A DNA stretch of 64,000 nt from Metridium senile (lineage: Eukaryota > Cnidaria > Anthozoa > Actiniaria > Metridiidae). This document shows positions 38,846-49,682 of the stretch, piece by piece (position 1 is the stretch's first letter; each line of letters begins with the position of its first letter). The notes beneath the pieces are model-generated. The model was not told the origin of the DNA, did no database searches, and saw nothing but the letters and a program-made list of their open reading frames with translations. A program made the translations under genes and the position numbers. The stretch spans positions 13,577,452-13,641,451 of the forward strand of contig OX459110.1 in assembly GCA_949775045.1 (NCBI GenBank), written 5' to 3'.

Positions 38846-39155
38846 TTTATAATTTACTTACTAACTAAATCTGTTCGCTTTCGTTTGTTCCTAAATGTTA
38901 GAAAGACAAGCAACATCCTCTCATGCTTTAAATAGTTCGACCTGACAATCATAGGCACTTTTAAACGTCCTTCAAAACTAGTTGAAGTTCTACTTTAAAA
39001 CATCCCTTAGGCGTCTTTTGGCGAATAAATGATAAGCGTTGTTGACGATAACAAGATTGTTTAACTTCCGTCATGGCTCATATTTTAAGTGTTTTCGATA
39101 ACCAAGCAAATAACATTTGTCGAGTCTCGTATTTTTTTTATAATACTCCGATTCA

Positions 39156-39504
39156 GGGGGGGGGGGGGGGTTCTCCCTTTGTCAAAGTGGTATTGGTGAT
39201 CGGCGTACCTTTTAGGGTTGAAAATATTTCCTGTATTTACTTTTTAGTGTCGACTTTTAGGGTTCTGGCTTAAAAGCAGTTATGTAACATGAATCCGTAC
39301 CTTTAAGGGTCATTTTTACTCTGCTTTGTTGCTAAAAGTAAGCTTGGCTGGCAAGAACGTTAACATCGATCACACATCCGTACCTTTTATGGGTTGAAAT
39401 CAGCAAGGTTTTAACAGTTATTTTAATCTGTGCGTACCTTCTAGAGGTCGTTTTCAAAACCTCCGCCGATCACCCCTACCACTTGGACAAAGGGAGTACC
39501 CCCC
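39156..39504. mobile_element. Poly-G/poly-C capped MITE, copy 2
   Basis: A 16-base G tract, TTCTCCCTTTGTCAAAGTGG and GATCGGCGTACCTTTTAGGG at the left; CGCCGATCACCCCTACCACT, TGGACAAAGGGAGTACCCCC at the right. It is ~90 bp longer inside than copy 1 (995-1255). Confidence 0.85.
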
Positions 39505-39513
39505 GAGCTTTTG

Positions 39514-40145
39514 GTCCACTGAATCTCAAAGATTATTTGAAACAACAACAGCAAGGGCTAGTACAACTCAGAAAAGAACTTGCAATAGTTAGCTAAAGAG
39601 AGGCGATATTTCAAAGTTTGGTCTGGATATACTCGAAGGAAGTGACAAGGACATGATTTTTTTTAATGGCTTGCTGGACTCACGGATACTTTTAAAACTC
39701 CGAAAATACATCGAGTCAGTGATGCATCTAATCTCACTTATTATAGCCATTTGAGGGACTGGAAATACATAGACTCTGATGCATCAATTCTTACTTGCTA
39801 TAGCCATTTGAGGGACTGGAAATACATAGACTCTGATGCATCAATTCTTACTTGCTATAGCCATTTGAGGGACTGGAAATACATAGTCTGATGCATCAAT
39901 TCTTACTTGCTATAGCTATTTGAGGGATACTATAGAACCTATACCAGTTCTGAGGATATATATATTTACCTTAATAAATTGTCCAGAAAATGCCCTGGCA
40001 GCAATCTCATGTAGGAGCGAAGTGTATCTTGAAACCTATTTAGATGAGTTGTACTTGCGGGCTATGCCTTGGTCTTTTTGAGCGACACTTGGCACACTTA
40101 TTAAACATTTCAGTGGCAACTGTGTCGGACATGAAAATTATATGA
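39514..40145 (+). pseudogene. DDE_4/HTH_Tnp_4-type transposase relic
   Basis: Three degenerate pieces in the right order. 39517-39593: LNLKDYLKQQQQGLVQLRKE, a coiled-coil lead-in. 39602-39716, another frame: KFGLDILEGSDKDMIFFNGL, like the FGLERFxxxDxxIxFYTGL block before the helix-turn-helix. 40053-40145: CLGLFERHLAHLLNISVATV, SDM, matching the xxLAxxFxxSxxTVSxx helix-turn-helix of this transposase group. A 57-bp tandem array (39735-39925) and frameshifts separate them; the catalytic domain is not visible downstream. Family assignment is by remembered pattern. Confidence 0.5.
39735..39930. repeat. 57-bp tandem repeat, ~3.5 copies
   Basis: The unit is GCTATAGCCATTTGAGGGAC, TGGAAATACATAGACTCTGA, TGCATCAATTCTTACTT. 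Copies 2 and 3 are nearly identical, so amplification is recent. It lies inside the transposase relic. Confidence 0.9.
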
Positions 40146-40454
40146 ATCAATTTTTTTATATGTTTGCTATGGGGACATCCCATTTAGGCATCAAGGGAAA
40201 CCATAAAAAGAACTTATATATGACACATTGACTAGTATTTGTATTTCCCAGGTGATATATTTGCTTCAAACTCAGCTAACTAGTAGACAGTATAAAAAAG
40301 TATTCCACAGTTTCAGTGTTTATATATATTGTAAATATTGAATAAAGAAGAATATATATTTATATATATTCATACAACACTATAAATATAAACATTTGCA
40401 GATTATATAAATTATTCTGCAGCTATTCTTCATTGCCTCCTTCGCATTCCCCCC

Positions 40455-40870
40455 AATTCCCTAAACAAGGGTTTATTAGGTTCTTATCGATTCTTTTTCG
40501 TTTCGATGCAGGTTGGTGGGTATAGTGTATGTGTTAGTATGAGGAAGGGTGGCAACGACCAGGGTTTATTAGGTTCTCATCGATTCTTTTTCGTTTCGAT
40601 GCAGGTTGGTGGGTATAGTGTATGTGTTAGTATGAGGAAGGGTGGCAACGACCAGGGTTTATTAGGTTCTCATCGATTCTTTTTCGTTTCGATGCAGGTT
40701 GGTGGGTATAGTGTATGTGTTAGTATGAGGAAGGGTGGTAACGACCAGGGTTTATTACGTCCTCATCGATTCTTTTTCGTTTCGATGCAGGTTGGTGGGT
40801 GTAGAATAAGTGTTAGTATGTCGAGGAAGGGTGGTAACGACCAGGGTTTATTACGTCCTCATTGGCTCCT
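40455..40870 (+). repeat. 93-bp tandem repeat, ~4.5 copies, open as a 31-aa repeat
   Basis: Because 93 is a multiple of three, one frame (ATG 40506 to stop 40884-40886, 126 codons) stays open as MQVGGYSVCVSMRKGGNDQG, LLGSHRFFFVS repeated. Unit 4 has a three-base insertion (MSRKGG for MRKGG) and several replacements. No family recognised. It may be coding by accident of period length; no splice or promoter evidence. Confidence 0.85.
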
Positions 40871-41084
40871 CATTACTCAGTCGTAGGTCCCCTAAATGGG
40901 TTAGTTATTGCACTGTGTGGGGGACGTAAAATGAATAATTACCAATCGATTTGTTTTAGGAAAGTGGCACTTATATAGTGTCTCAACAAAACTACTAATA
41001 TTGCATTTCCTTTAGGTCTCAATATCATATCACTCTGTTTAGTCACGTACGAGTAGACTCAATCCTACACACATTAGAGTGGGA

Positions 41085-41315
41085 GACACTGAGGAACTGT
41101 TACAAATCCTGGCTGTGACCACCCTCAGTGATTGTCTCATACGAACACACACTAGACTCACGAACCTACACTGTCGTGGGAGAAGACACTAAGGACATAG
41201 CTAACAAACCCTGGCTGTGACCACCCTCAGTGATTGTCTCATATGTTAACACACACTACACTAACGAACCTACACTGTCTTGGGAGAAGACACTAAGGAC
41301 ATAGCTAATAGAGTA
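41085..41315. repeat. ~113-bp tandem duplication
   Basis: CTGGCTGTGACCACCCTCAG, TGATTGTCTCATA, ACACACACTA, ACGAACCTACACTGTC and GGGAGAAGACACTAAGGACA occur twice with a partial third unit. Confidence 0.8.
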
Positions 41316-41605
41316 CCGAAGTGTAACGTCACAATATTTTTTTTTTCTTTTCCTATTCAAATAATTTTCATCATAGAATGCTAGTCAAAAAATAGGCTGC
41401 CCGAAAATTTGGGATCATTTGAGTATGAAACGGCTGAGATATGATTTTTTGAATGTAAATATTTTTCCATACAAAGTCTCTTATTTTTGGCCTGGTTCTA
41501 ACCGGTTGGATGAAATTTTCGGGCAGCCTATATTTTGACTAGCATTCTATGATGAAAGTAGTCTGAATACGAAAAGATAAAAAAACAAAATTATTACTCT
41601 ATAGT
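41316..41605. mobile_element. Palindromic MITE
   Basis: CATCATAGAATGCTAGTCAA and ATAGGCTGCCCGAAAAT against ATTTTCGGGCAGCCTAT and TTGACTAGCATTCTATGATG, with weaker pairing out to TAGAGTA / TACTCTA at the ends. Confidence 0.8.
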
Positions 41606-42990
41606 CCCTTTGAGATGAAATACTGGAATCGTGTCAACTACTTTTGCCAAAAAGTAGCTACAATAATAAAAAGCAGACAAGATAATATCTATAAGCATGC
41701 ACCAGATCGAAGCGAGTAAAAATACATAGGAGTAATTTATATATTGAAAAGAAATAAAATAGTCCCTATATAAATATACTGACATCATACCAAACTATTT
41801 TGTCAAAGGTAGTAGCTACAATAATAAAAAGCAGACTAGATAATATATATAAGCATGCGCCTAAAGCGAGTAAAAATACATGGAGCCAGCGTTTGTATAA
41901 TATTTTTATGTTATTTAATAGAATCAGGCTATATATAGAAAAAATTCTAGACTGTTCTTGACAAACAGCTTATTCAGTTCAGACAGCCAATCGCCCTTTT
42001 TAAGGGTTTGATATCATATCGTTTAACTAGATTGTCCCTTGTCGTACGATTATCAGTCTTAAAGCTGCTTTAGCGGTCCGCCAAACACGGGCAGTAGTCC
42101 ACCTAGTCTGAAGTATTTTATTATTTTAACGTCTTAGTAAGAGTGCTTTTATCGAGAGTACTTGATAACGTTGTAAGTTCTTTGTTTACAGAACGTCTTT
42201 TCAGTTAATATTATCACTTACGCAATGATGTATAAAATGTAAAACAATGAAAAAAACATTAAAAATGTAGACAGAATAATAGATGGGCGAGCGGAGATAT
42301 GGATTTTGATAATTTCCATATCTACAAGCGTCCTTGCATTATTCTTTTTATTACATAAACAAAAGTTTTTATGCAAAACTGATGAAAATGATATTTTCAC
42401 ATGTAAAATTATTGTATTTTAACCAGTGTGTTCAAATATACGATATTTTAAGTGACAGAAATACCTGTAAACCACTGTTATTTATATAAATAATAATATT
42501 CATATTTAATAAAAAAATATAAATGAAATTACAAATAAAATATAAAATATTGATAAAAAATAAATTTTACAGTTAAAATACTATAATAATATCAAATAAG
42601 AATTGCATTAAATTTCTGAAATAAGAATATGAAATTTAATATTAAATCAGTATGATAAAAATAAAATTAAAACGAATTTAATATGCCTTAAAAACTAAAA
42701 GAAATAAAGAAATATAATCTCATTGAAAATATAGATCTAGAATAATTAAAATAAAATTTAAATTAAGAAAAACAAATTAAATTACAAAATTAAATCCAAG
42801 AAACAGAGCTAAAATCATGCTAAGAATAAAAAAGCAATCAAAATACTTATATGATCAATTTAAAAGACCCAGAAATGTAAACAGAATCCCATTTACAAAA
42901 CAACACCGTTTTAGTCTTTTTTGCTTTGGGCGTTTAACAGATTTCAGTTTTGGAAGGATATTAAACCTGTATTTTAATTAACACTTTATA
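41606..42990. other. Direct duplication then very AT-rich DNA
   Basis: A ~65-bp block (AATAATAAAAAGCAGAC, ATAAGCATGC, AAGCGAGTAAAAATACAT) occurs at about 41660 and 41820. 42400-42990 is A-rich without recognisable features. Confidence 0.45.
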
Positions 42991-42999
42991 TAAAAGGAA

Positions 43000-43800
43000 T
43001 ACATACATTATAATAAACTAACAAACGATACAACCGCATTTAATAACGTGTATCACTGGAAAAATCGATCAATTTACAAAGTCTGTAAATTTCCTGTAAA
43101 ACAAAATTTACAGACTTTGTAAATTGATCGATTTTTCCAGTATATTTTTCAGTGGTTTACTGATGAAAACCACTTCGATCCCCAATAAAACAAAACGGAC
43201 TAAGCTTGCAATTTAACAGAAAATATGCTTATAGAAAATAACAGAGGGCATAAGAGTGAATATATAACATTATAATAAACCTACAAGCGATACGTATACG
43301 ATAGCGTGTTTTTTTTTAGTGGTTTATGAAAAACACTTCGATCCGCTATAAAACAAAACGGACTAAGCTTATAATTGCACAGAAAATATGCTTATATAAA
43401 TCAACTGAAAGCATAAGAGTGAATATATAACATTATAATAAACCAACAAGCAATACGTATACGATAACGTGTATTTTAAGTGGTTTATGAAAAACACTTC
43501 GTTTCACAATAAAACAAAACGGACTAAGCTTATAATTGCACAGAAAATATGCTTATATAAAACAACTGAAAGCTTAAGAGTGAATATATAACATTATAAT
43601 AAACCTACAAGCAATACGCATACGATAACGTATATATTTTCAGTGGTTTATGAAAAACACTTCGATTCAGAATAAAACGAAACGACTAAGCAAGTATTTA
43701 GCAAAAAAATATGCTTATAGAAAACAATAAAAACTCGCTTTAGAGTCTAATATAGTACTTAAATTTAGCAGGTTTATCAAAAACACTCTTTACATAATAG
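43000..43800. repeat. ~165-bp tandem array, about 4.5 units
   Basis: ACATTATAATAAACCTACAA, CGATACGTATACGATA, GTGGTTTATGAAAAACACTT, AACAAAACGGACTAAGCTTA and GAAAATATGCTTATA recur at ~164-167 bp spacing (43008, 43267, 43431, 43598). Confidence 0.85.
43055..43141. repeat. 87-bp perfect hairpin inserted in the 165-bp array
   Basis: A ~37-bp arm (ACTGGAAAAATCGATCAATT, then TACAAAGTCTGTAAATT) is followed by a short loop and its exact complement. The other units of the array lack it, so it is an insertion; arms are identical, implying a young event or gene conversion. Confidence 0.85.
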
Positions 43801-45190
43801 AATGAATAAAATAGTTAGAAAGTATTAGAAAACAATGACATAAGGAGTGACATCTATTTCACAGGTTTATGATCTAAATTAGAAAATAACAAAATAATTC
43901 ATAAAAATCAGAAAGAAATAACTATTGGGAAATCAAAGGGGTCTCGGAAAGCCTGAAGTTTCAGGCGTCAATCTTTCGTCGAAGTGAAAGAGAGAGAGAG
44001 AAATTTGAAAACGAACAAAATTGAAGTGTTGAAGTTTTAATTTTTTTTTGTTGTTGTTGCTTTTTTTAACCCACATCCCTTGGGCAAATAGATAAAGGAT
44101 AACATTTATTATGACCACTAAGTGTATCTCAGGAACTCAATGACTCATTTTAGATGTTTGAAAGCATTCCCTAGAATGTAGAGGTCAAAAATAACCTGAA
44201 AAAAGTCCTGAAAAAAAACAAAAAAACAAGTACACAGGCCTAAACTGTCTAAAGTGTCTAAACTGTTAAGTTGACCAGCGGTTCAGGTTCAAGAAAACCA
44301 GTTTTATAATACCACGAAAAGCAAAAGAATTAGAGTTTCATCATGTTTCACTGTGAATATAAAAAAGCACATCTCGCGTTTGTAAAATGACTCTGAATAA
44401 ATGTAAACGTACCACTTGATAGAGAGTATATCTTAGTTGGTAATATTGTCCTATGATGAAATCATGGAGACATCGAAACGTTGTCAAATTATTTCGCTGG
44501 TATTTGTTTTAAATTGTATAAATAGAAGTTCGTTTATTCGAATATCGTCCTTCAAGTGAAAATTACTAAGAAAACCTTCAAGTGAAAATTACTAAGAAAA
44601 AAGATTATCAGTTCTCCAGGCGGGAGTGGCGTCCGCGTTCTTCTAATTTACCGCCGAAAATTAAATTGAAATTTGTACTCACTTTATTTGATTCCTTGTT
44701 CTTATAGAGCCTCTTCTGGGTCGGCAATAGCGAATCAGTCCAAGTTGATCTATCTACATACACCGCCTCTTCCACTCAAACTACAATCGTTCCTTTTGAG
44801 TCTCTTTCGGCCCGACCACTCTCTATAAGAACACAGTTTAGCCCGAGGAGGTGACGTCAACATAAGAACATTCTAGAAAATTGGCCCTTTCTGTGACGCG
44901 AAATGAGAGCTACTTAGAATAGTTATATCACAGTTGGTGTTTAGTTCAAAATCGATTAAACGAAGCTTTATATATACCACACGTCATAGAGTATAGACAG
45001 CTAGTTCTAAACAGGTGCTTCATCTTGCATGTGTTGCATACCAAGCCCGAGATGCACTATGGGTGATATGGATTTAAACAGCGAAAGGTCACAACAATAT
45101 GTAATTTTTTCCTAAACTTTGTCTGCAGGGTTTTCCAACATATTTTATTCTGTGCCGATATTATTTACTGATGAGTATTATAACATATTT
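43801..45190. other. Intergenic
   Basis: No gene. A (GA)n run at 43988-44002, a 26-bp tandem duplication CCTTCAAGTGAAAATTACTA at 44551-44600, and a degenerate hammerhead-like motif (TGATGA...CGAAAC) at 44454-44479. Confidence 0.4.
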
Positions 45191-45191
45191 C

Positions 45192-45520
45192 AAGCAACAT
45201 GTAACAAGCAACATGCAACATGCAACAAGCAACAAGCAACAAGCAACAAGCAACAAGCAACAAGCAACAAGCAACATGCAACAAGCAACAAGCAACAAGC
45301 AACAAGCAACAAGCAACAAGCAACAAGCAACAAGCAACAAGCAACAAGCAACATGCAACAAGCAACAAGCAACACTTAGCAACATGCAACAAGCAACAAG
45401 CAACAAGCAACAAGCAACAAGCAACAAGCAACAAGCAACAAGCAACAAGCAACATGCAACAAGCAACAAGCAACAAGCAACATGCAACAAGCAACAAGCA
45501 ACATGCAACAAGCAACAAAG
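45192..45520. repeat. 7-bp satellite (AACAAGC)n
   Basis: About 47 copies of AACAAGC with AACATGC variants and one irregular ACTTAGC. A unit of 7 leaves all frames open with a heptapeptide cycle (SNKQQAT on +, LLVACCL on -), giving five overlapping long frames that are not genes. It is embedded in a ~170-bp duplicated block. Confidence 0.95.
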
Positions 45521-45534
45521 TTCTCCCCGGGAAG

Positions 45535-45800
45535 CCTTCGCCCACCGTTTTGAAAAAGCTGTAAGCATATGCTTAACCGTGGGGTAGTTAAGGTGATTAA
45601 TGAGTGCTTCAACCACATCATAACATATTTTAATTTGTGCTGATATCATATTTACATATGAATATAACATATTTCAAGCTTGGTAAGCAACATGCATCAA
45701 AACCTTCACCAACCTTTTCTAAAATAGCTGTACGTGTATGCTTAACTATGGGGTAGTTAAAGTGATTGATGAGTGCTTCAACCACATCATGGAACCGGAA
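45535..45800. repeat. ~170-bp duplicated flank of the heptamer array
   Basis: AGCTGTAAGCATATGCTTAA, GGGGTAGTTAAGGTGATTAA and TGAGTGCTTCAACCACATCA at 45556-45620 recur at 45726-45790; the AACATATTTCAAGC lead into the satellite recurs at 45665. Confidence 0.75.
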
Positions 45801-46164
45801 GAATATATATATCTGGGCAATAAAGCTGGTTAAATACTATATCTTCATTTGTGACATAGAGAGGAATATAATACGAGATTGGAACGTGTCTCGTATATTG
45901 CTGTAAGCCTCTTATATTCAGAATTCCCATTTTGCATGCAACAACTAATATAAGTTTTATTAGAGCGCTTTAATCCCCATCCTCAGGGCTTACTGGTTCT
46001 GTTAGAGATTTGCATGTCCTAGTTATATGTGTCTCGTTTTTATTGCTTTTAATCTTTTTATCAAAGCGCAAATCAATCAAGCCTTACGCTGAGCTCTCTT
46101 TCTTTTTTTCGATGTTTACTTTAAAGAATAGTACTTTTCACAGTTCCGCCTCAGGAATTATGAA

Positions 46165-46255
46165 TAATAGTTCCAAGTCGAGGTTGGCGTTGCTGCGCAG
46201 GATAAATCATAGTTTTGCTATGCGCAGCAACTCGAACCTCGACTTGGAACTATTA
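46165..46255. repeat. Hairpin (AGTTCCAAGTCGAGGTT)
   Basis: AATAGTTCCAAGTCGAGGTT and GCGTTGCTGCGCA pair with TGCGCAGCAACTCGAACCTC and GACTTGGAACTATT. The + frame 46010-46435 runs through it and the next array. Confidence 0.8.
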
Positions 46256-46295
46256 TATTCGTGGTCACTGAAGGCAACTGTACAGAAAAGGACTA

Positions 46296-46990
46296 ATGCT
46301 TTGAAGGTTTTAGAACTTTGTCCCTATATTGCTTTAAGCTTCTTTTATTCAAATTTTAAATTCGTCAAAGCACGATTCAGGTTTATCAAAGCAGAGATCA
46401 AGATTTACTCACGCTCTTTATTTTCCTTTCTTTGATATTTTGTATAAAGACCTGCTTTGAAGGTTTTAGTGCCGTGTCCCTATATTGCTTTAAGCTTCTT
46501 TTATTCAAATTTTAAATTCGTCAAAGCACGATTCAGGTTTATCAAAGCAGAGATCGAGCCTTACTAATTTTTTTCCTTCCAGTTCTTCGATATTTTGTAT
46601 GAAGACAAGATTTGCATGTCTTTAACTGTCGCGTATATTGCTTTAAGCCTCTTTGATTCAAATTTTAAATTTGTCACAGCACGATTCAGGTTTATCAAAG
46701 CAGAGATCGAGCCTTACTAATTTTGTCCTTCCAGTTCTTCGATATTTTGTATGAAGACACGATTTGCTTGTCTTTAACTGTCGCGTATATTGCTTTAAGT
46801 CTCTTTGATTCAAATTTTAAATTCGTCAAAGCACGATTCAGGTTTATCAAAGCAGAGATCGAGCCTTACTCATTATTTTCCTTTCTTCGATATTTTGTAT
46901 GAAGACAAGATTTACATGTCTTTAACTGTCGCGTATATTGCTTTATGTCTCTTATCAGCTCCGTTTTCCTGTTTGTAATAGCAAGATTCA
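46296..46990. repeat. ~152-bp tandem array, ~4.5 units
   Basis: TATATTGCTTTAAGCCTCTT, TTCAAATTTTAAATTCGTCA, AAGCACGATTCAGGTTTATC and AAAGCAGAGATCGAGCCTTA recur with starts near 46326, 46481, 46635, 46787 and 46935. Confidence 0.88.
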
Positions 46991-47039
46991 GGTTAATTTA
47001 TCAGAGGTTGCGCTCAGACCTTTTCTTCTTGTGTTGTTA

Positions 47040-47275
47040 GGAAACTAGCGAGTAAACTAGTATAGGCTGCGTCGGTGTTCGATATAAACGATAGGTAATA
47101 GAATGAAATTTGTAACACCGTAAAAGAATGTTGACTTAACTTTACTGACGTTTCGAGCTTTAACCCTTTGTCGAAGTTTGTTGTACTTCGACGAAGGGCT
47201 AAAGAAACGTCAGTAAAGTTAAGTCAACACCTTTTATGGTGTTACAAATTTCATTATATTACCTATAGTATAATT
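47040..47275. repeat. AACTAGCGAGTAAACTAG family, copy with hairpin
   Basis: The full unit leads into TTTACTGACGTTTCGAGCTT, then a short centre, then CGACGAAGGGCTAAAGAAAC, GTCAGTAAAG and an inverted TGGTGTTACAAATTTCATTA. The element is thus palindromic in its right part. Confidence 0.8.
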
Positions 47276-47764
47276 TTAGGTTTGAATGCCTTTTCCTTTT
47301 AGTTATTCCTTTTTTGTGTTTTGGAGGGTTGATATAAGTTTTGGTTGGTTCATTTGTTGGTTTGTTCGTTTTAAATTTGGTGTGTAATAATGACCAGTGT
47401 TTAGTATTATGATTAAAAGAAGAGGACGCAAATGCCTGGTATGACGTCACAGTCATTAACATATTGGAATAAATATAAACCCTTATAACTTAAAGACGCA
47501 TCACTCAAATCAAGAAATATTTCACTATTCAGCTATTCACTTCATGTAGAATCGATACAGAAAGTATTGTATAAGGGATGAGGTGTACTTTAATTACAAA
47601 CTCTCACGTCATGTTCATATAAACTGTGTATATTACTGGTCTGATAATAATCGCAGTGACTATAAGCGTCGCCATGTTTAATTATTTATATTGCCGCAAG
47701 GACATCTTAGCACCTTCTCTATTGATAAAACCATTTAAAAATAGACTGTAATAATTACATACAC
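47276..47764. other. Intergenic, no gene seen
   Basis: AT-rich with no recognisable repeat or coding pattern. Confidence 0.4.
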
Positions 47765-48715
47765 TTTATTAATAACGTCATTTTCAGGCTTTTAAATTGG
47801 TTTAGTTTGATCTTTGTGATTTATATTTATATCTATTGATAACAAAGCTAATAGAAAGCCTTGTATTGTCTTTGTATTCATCGTGGATATGAGATAAATA
47901 GTAATGTTATTCGTTCGTCTCACGAATGTCGAAGGTTTGGACCGCGACGTTTCGACTGCTACTGCGAAAACACATTGAAACACTTAAAAGGAAGAAAGTT
48001 AACTTAATGTCAAAATGAACTATTCTTAAATGAAAAAAGTCATGAAACAAGAAAATTATTTGCATAAGCCATCAAAATTCAAGATAAGAAGAACACTAGA
48101 AAGAAAGCGAAATGATGGGGGGGTGGGGGTGGGGGGGAGGGGTGGGGGGGGGGGGCTCCCTTATCAAAGGGGGCGGGAGTCCTCGTCGGGAATCCTGAAA
48201 ACGACCCCTAAAAGGGACCTGTATTTTGAGATGATTGGCGTGGCGATGATGAAATTTCACCTCTAACAGGGACCGAAAAGGGGATTAAAATAAAAATCAA
48301 TCTTTGAAAAGAAGCATTTTGTTGATCTTATACTTAAGGGATCACAAACTCAGCTGGTGGGTATTCTCGTCATTATCACCCTAAGCGGGACCAAAACACT
48401 GATTTCAAACCCTAAAAGGGACGACGTGGACCCCCGCCCCCCTTTATAAGGGATTCCCCCCGGGCGAAATGATCCTTAAAGGAATCCAACAACACGTATT
48501 TCAAGACCAGCATTAGCAGTCGAAACACAGTGGTTGAAACCTTTGACATTCGTGAGACAAACAAATACCATGCTATTTATCTCATATCCACGATGTGATA
48601 ATCTTTATAATTTTATAGAAAGACTTTCTATCAGCTTTGTTGTCAATAGATATAGATATAAATCACAAAGATCAACTAAACCAATTAAGCCTTAAATGAC
48701 GTTAATAAAGTATAT
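47765..48715. mobile_element. Inverted-repeat element carrying CAGTCGAAACGTCGCGGT
   Basis: About 200-bp arms: GGTTTAGTTTGATCTTTGTG, TATATCTATTGATAACAAAG, ATCGTGGATATGAGATAAAT and TCTCACGAATGTCGAAGGTT return inverted at 48548-48700. The left arm contains, on the minus strand, AGTAGCAGTCGAAACGTCGC, shared with the Penelope-like tail at 59940-60195. A G-rich CCCCTAAAA element (48112-48472) is nested in the middle. Confidence 0.7.
48112..48472. mobile_element. G-rich CCCCTAAAAGGGACC element, nested
   Basis: G tract with GGTGGGGG variants, CTCCCTTATCAAAGGGGGCG at the left and CCCCCCTTTATAAGGGATTC, CCCCC at the right. The interior has CCCTAAAAGGGACC repeats. Same architecture as 995-1255. Confidence 0.7.
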
Positions 48716-48839
48716 GTAAAATCCATAAAAAATTCTAAATATAGTAAATATAGACCACTTTCATAAATAGGAAAAATGAGTTTTACAAGTGAACAGGTAT
48801 GTTAATTAAGCACTGTCATATGAAAAAAAACAAACCTGA

Positions 48840-49087
48840 AAGAGGGTGGCCAAGGGAAGGGGGGGGGGGGGGAGGTGTCGTCATCACGTTATTTTTGAAA
48901 GCTATATAGGGGTTAAGTTGTTACAAATTGTATGCTGTTTTATAGGAGTTTTGTAAAAACTGGACGAAATACAGAGGGCTTGGGTGATATTTGTAAAAGA
49001 CAACAGGTGATTTTGCCGAACTCAGCCCCCCCCCTCCCTCCCGTCCCCCATACACTAATAAATGAAAGCTCATTGTGAATGACCATA
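48840..49087. other. G tract and flank
   Basis: A 14-base G tract at 48859-48872 and a short C-rich stretch at 49025-49050; no gene. Confidence 0.5.
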
Positions 49088-49682
49088 ATGCATGAGTCAA
49101 CGAAAACCCCGACCCCCCCCACCCCGGGACAACGTGGGGATTAGGTGGGGGATAGTGGGGGAATAGACTGCCAATCGTCCCCTACAGGGTGGGGAATTAG
49201 TTATTTTTAGTGATAAAGCTGGCCCGTGGGGGTGGGGATTTATTATGAGCCCGCAATATTAAATTCAGCGGCTGTTTACCAAAAACTGAGCCCGCAATAT
49301 AAAAAGTCAGCAGTTGATTACAAAGTCAGCAACCTCGTGTTTGATTGTGTAAAAGGCGAGTGCTTTTGTTATTCAAATTGGTTTTTTGAGCGAAATCAAA
49401 GGCCAACCTTGCCCAAAAAGTAGGTAAAATATCAAATGAATGTTGATGTACAATTTGTAGTGAATTTTTTGTCTTTGGTTGAATAAATCATGTGTTGATT
49501 AGCTTTCAGCTTTCAGTTTGCTTTAATATGGACAATCAAGATAGCCCCAGGTGTGGGGGACAATGGACATGTTGAATGACTCCCAGGGGTGGGGACATTT
49601 TCAGAGAATTGAACATGCTATTTTTCTAATCCCCACGTTGTCCCGGGGTGGGGGGTGTCGGGGTTTTCGTTGACTCATGCAT
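49088..49682. mobile_element. 595-bp element with 57-bp G/C-rich inverted ends
   Basis: ATGCATGAGTCAACGAAAAC, CCCGACCCCCCCCACCCCGG and GACAACGTGGGGATTAG at the left return inverted at 49626-49682, nearly perfectly. The interior has GTGGGG-rich blocks and unique sequence; the frame at 49226-49423 has no motif. Confidence 0.88.

Noticed and set aside
45161..45670. 169-codon LLVACCL-repeat frame and four overlapping frames
   Set aside because: Translation of a 7-bp satellite; frame-independent openness.
46010..46435. 141-codon + frame
   Set aside because: Crosses a hairpin and the first unit of a 152-bp array; composition not protein-like and later units have stops.
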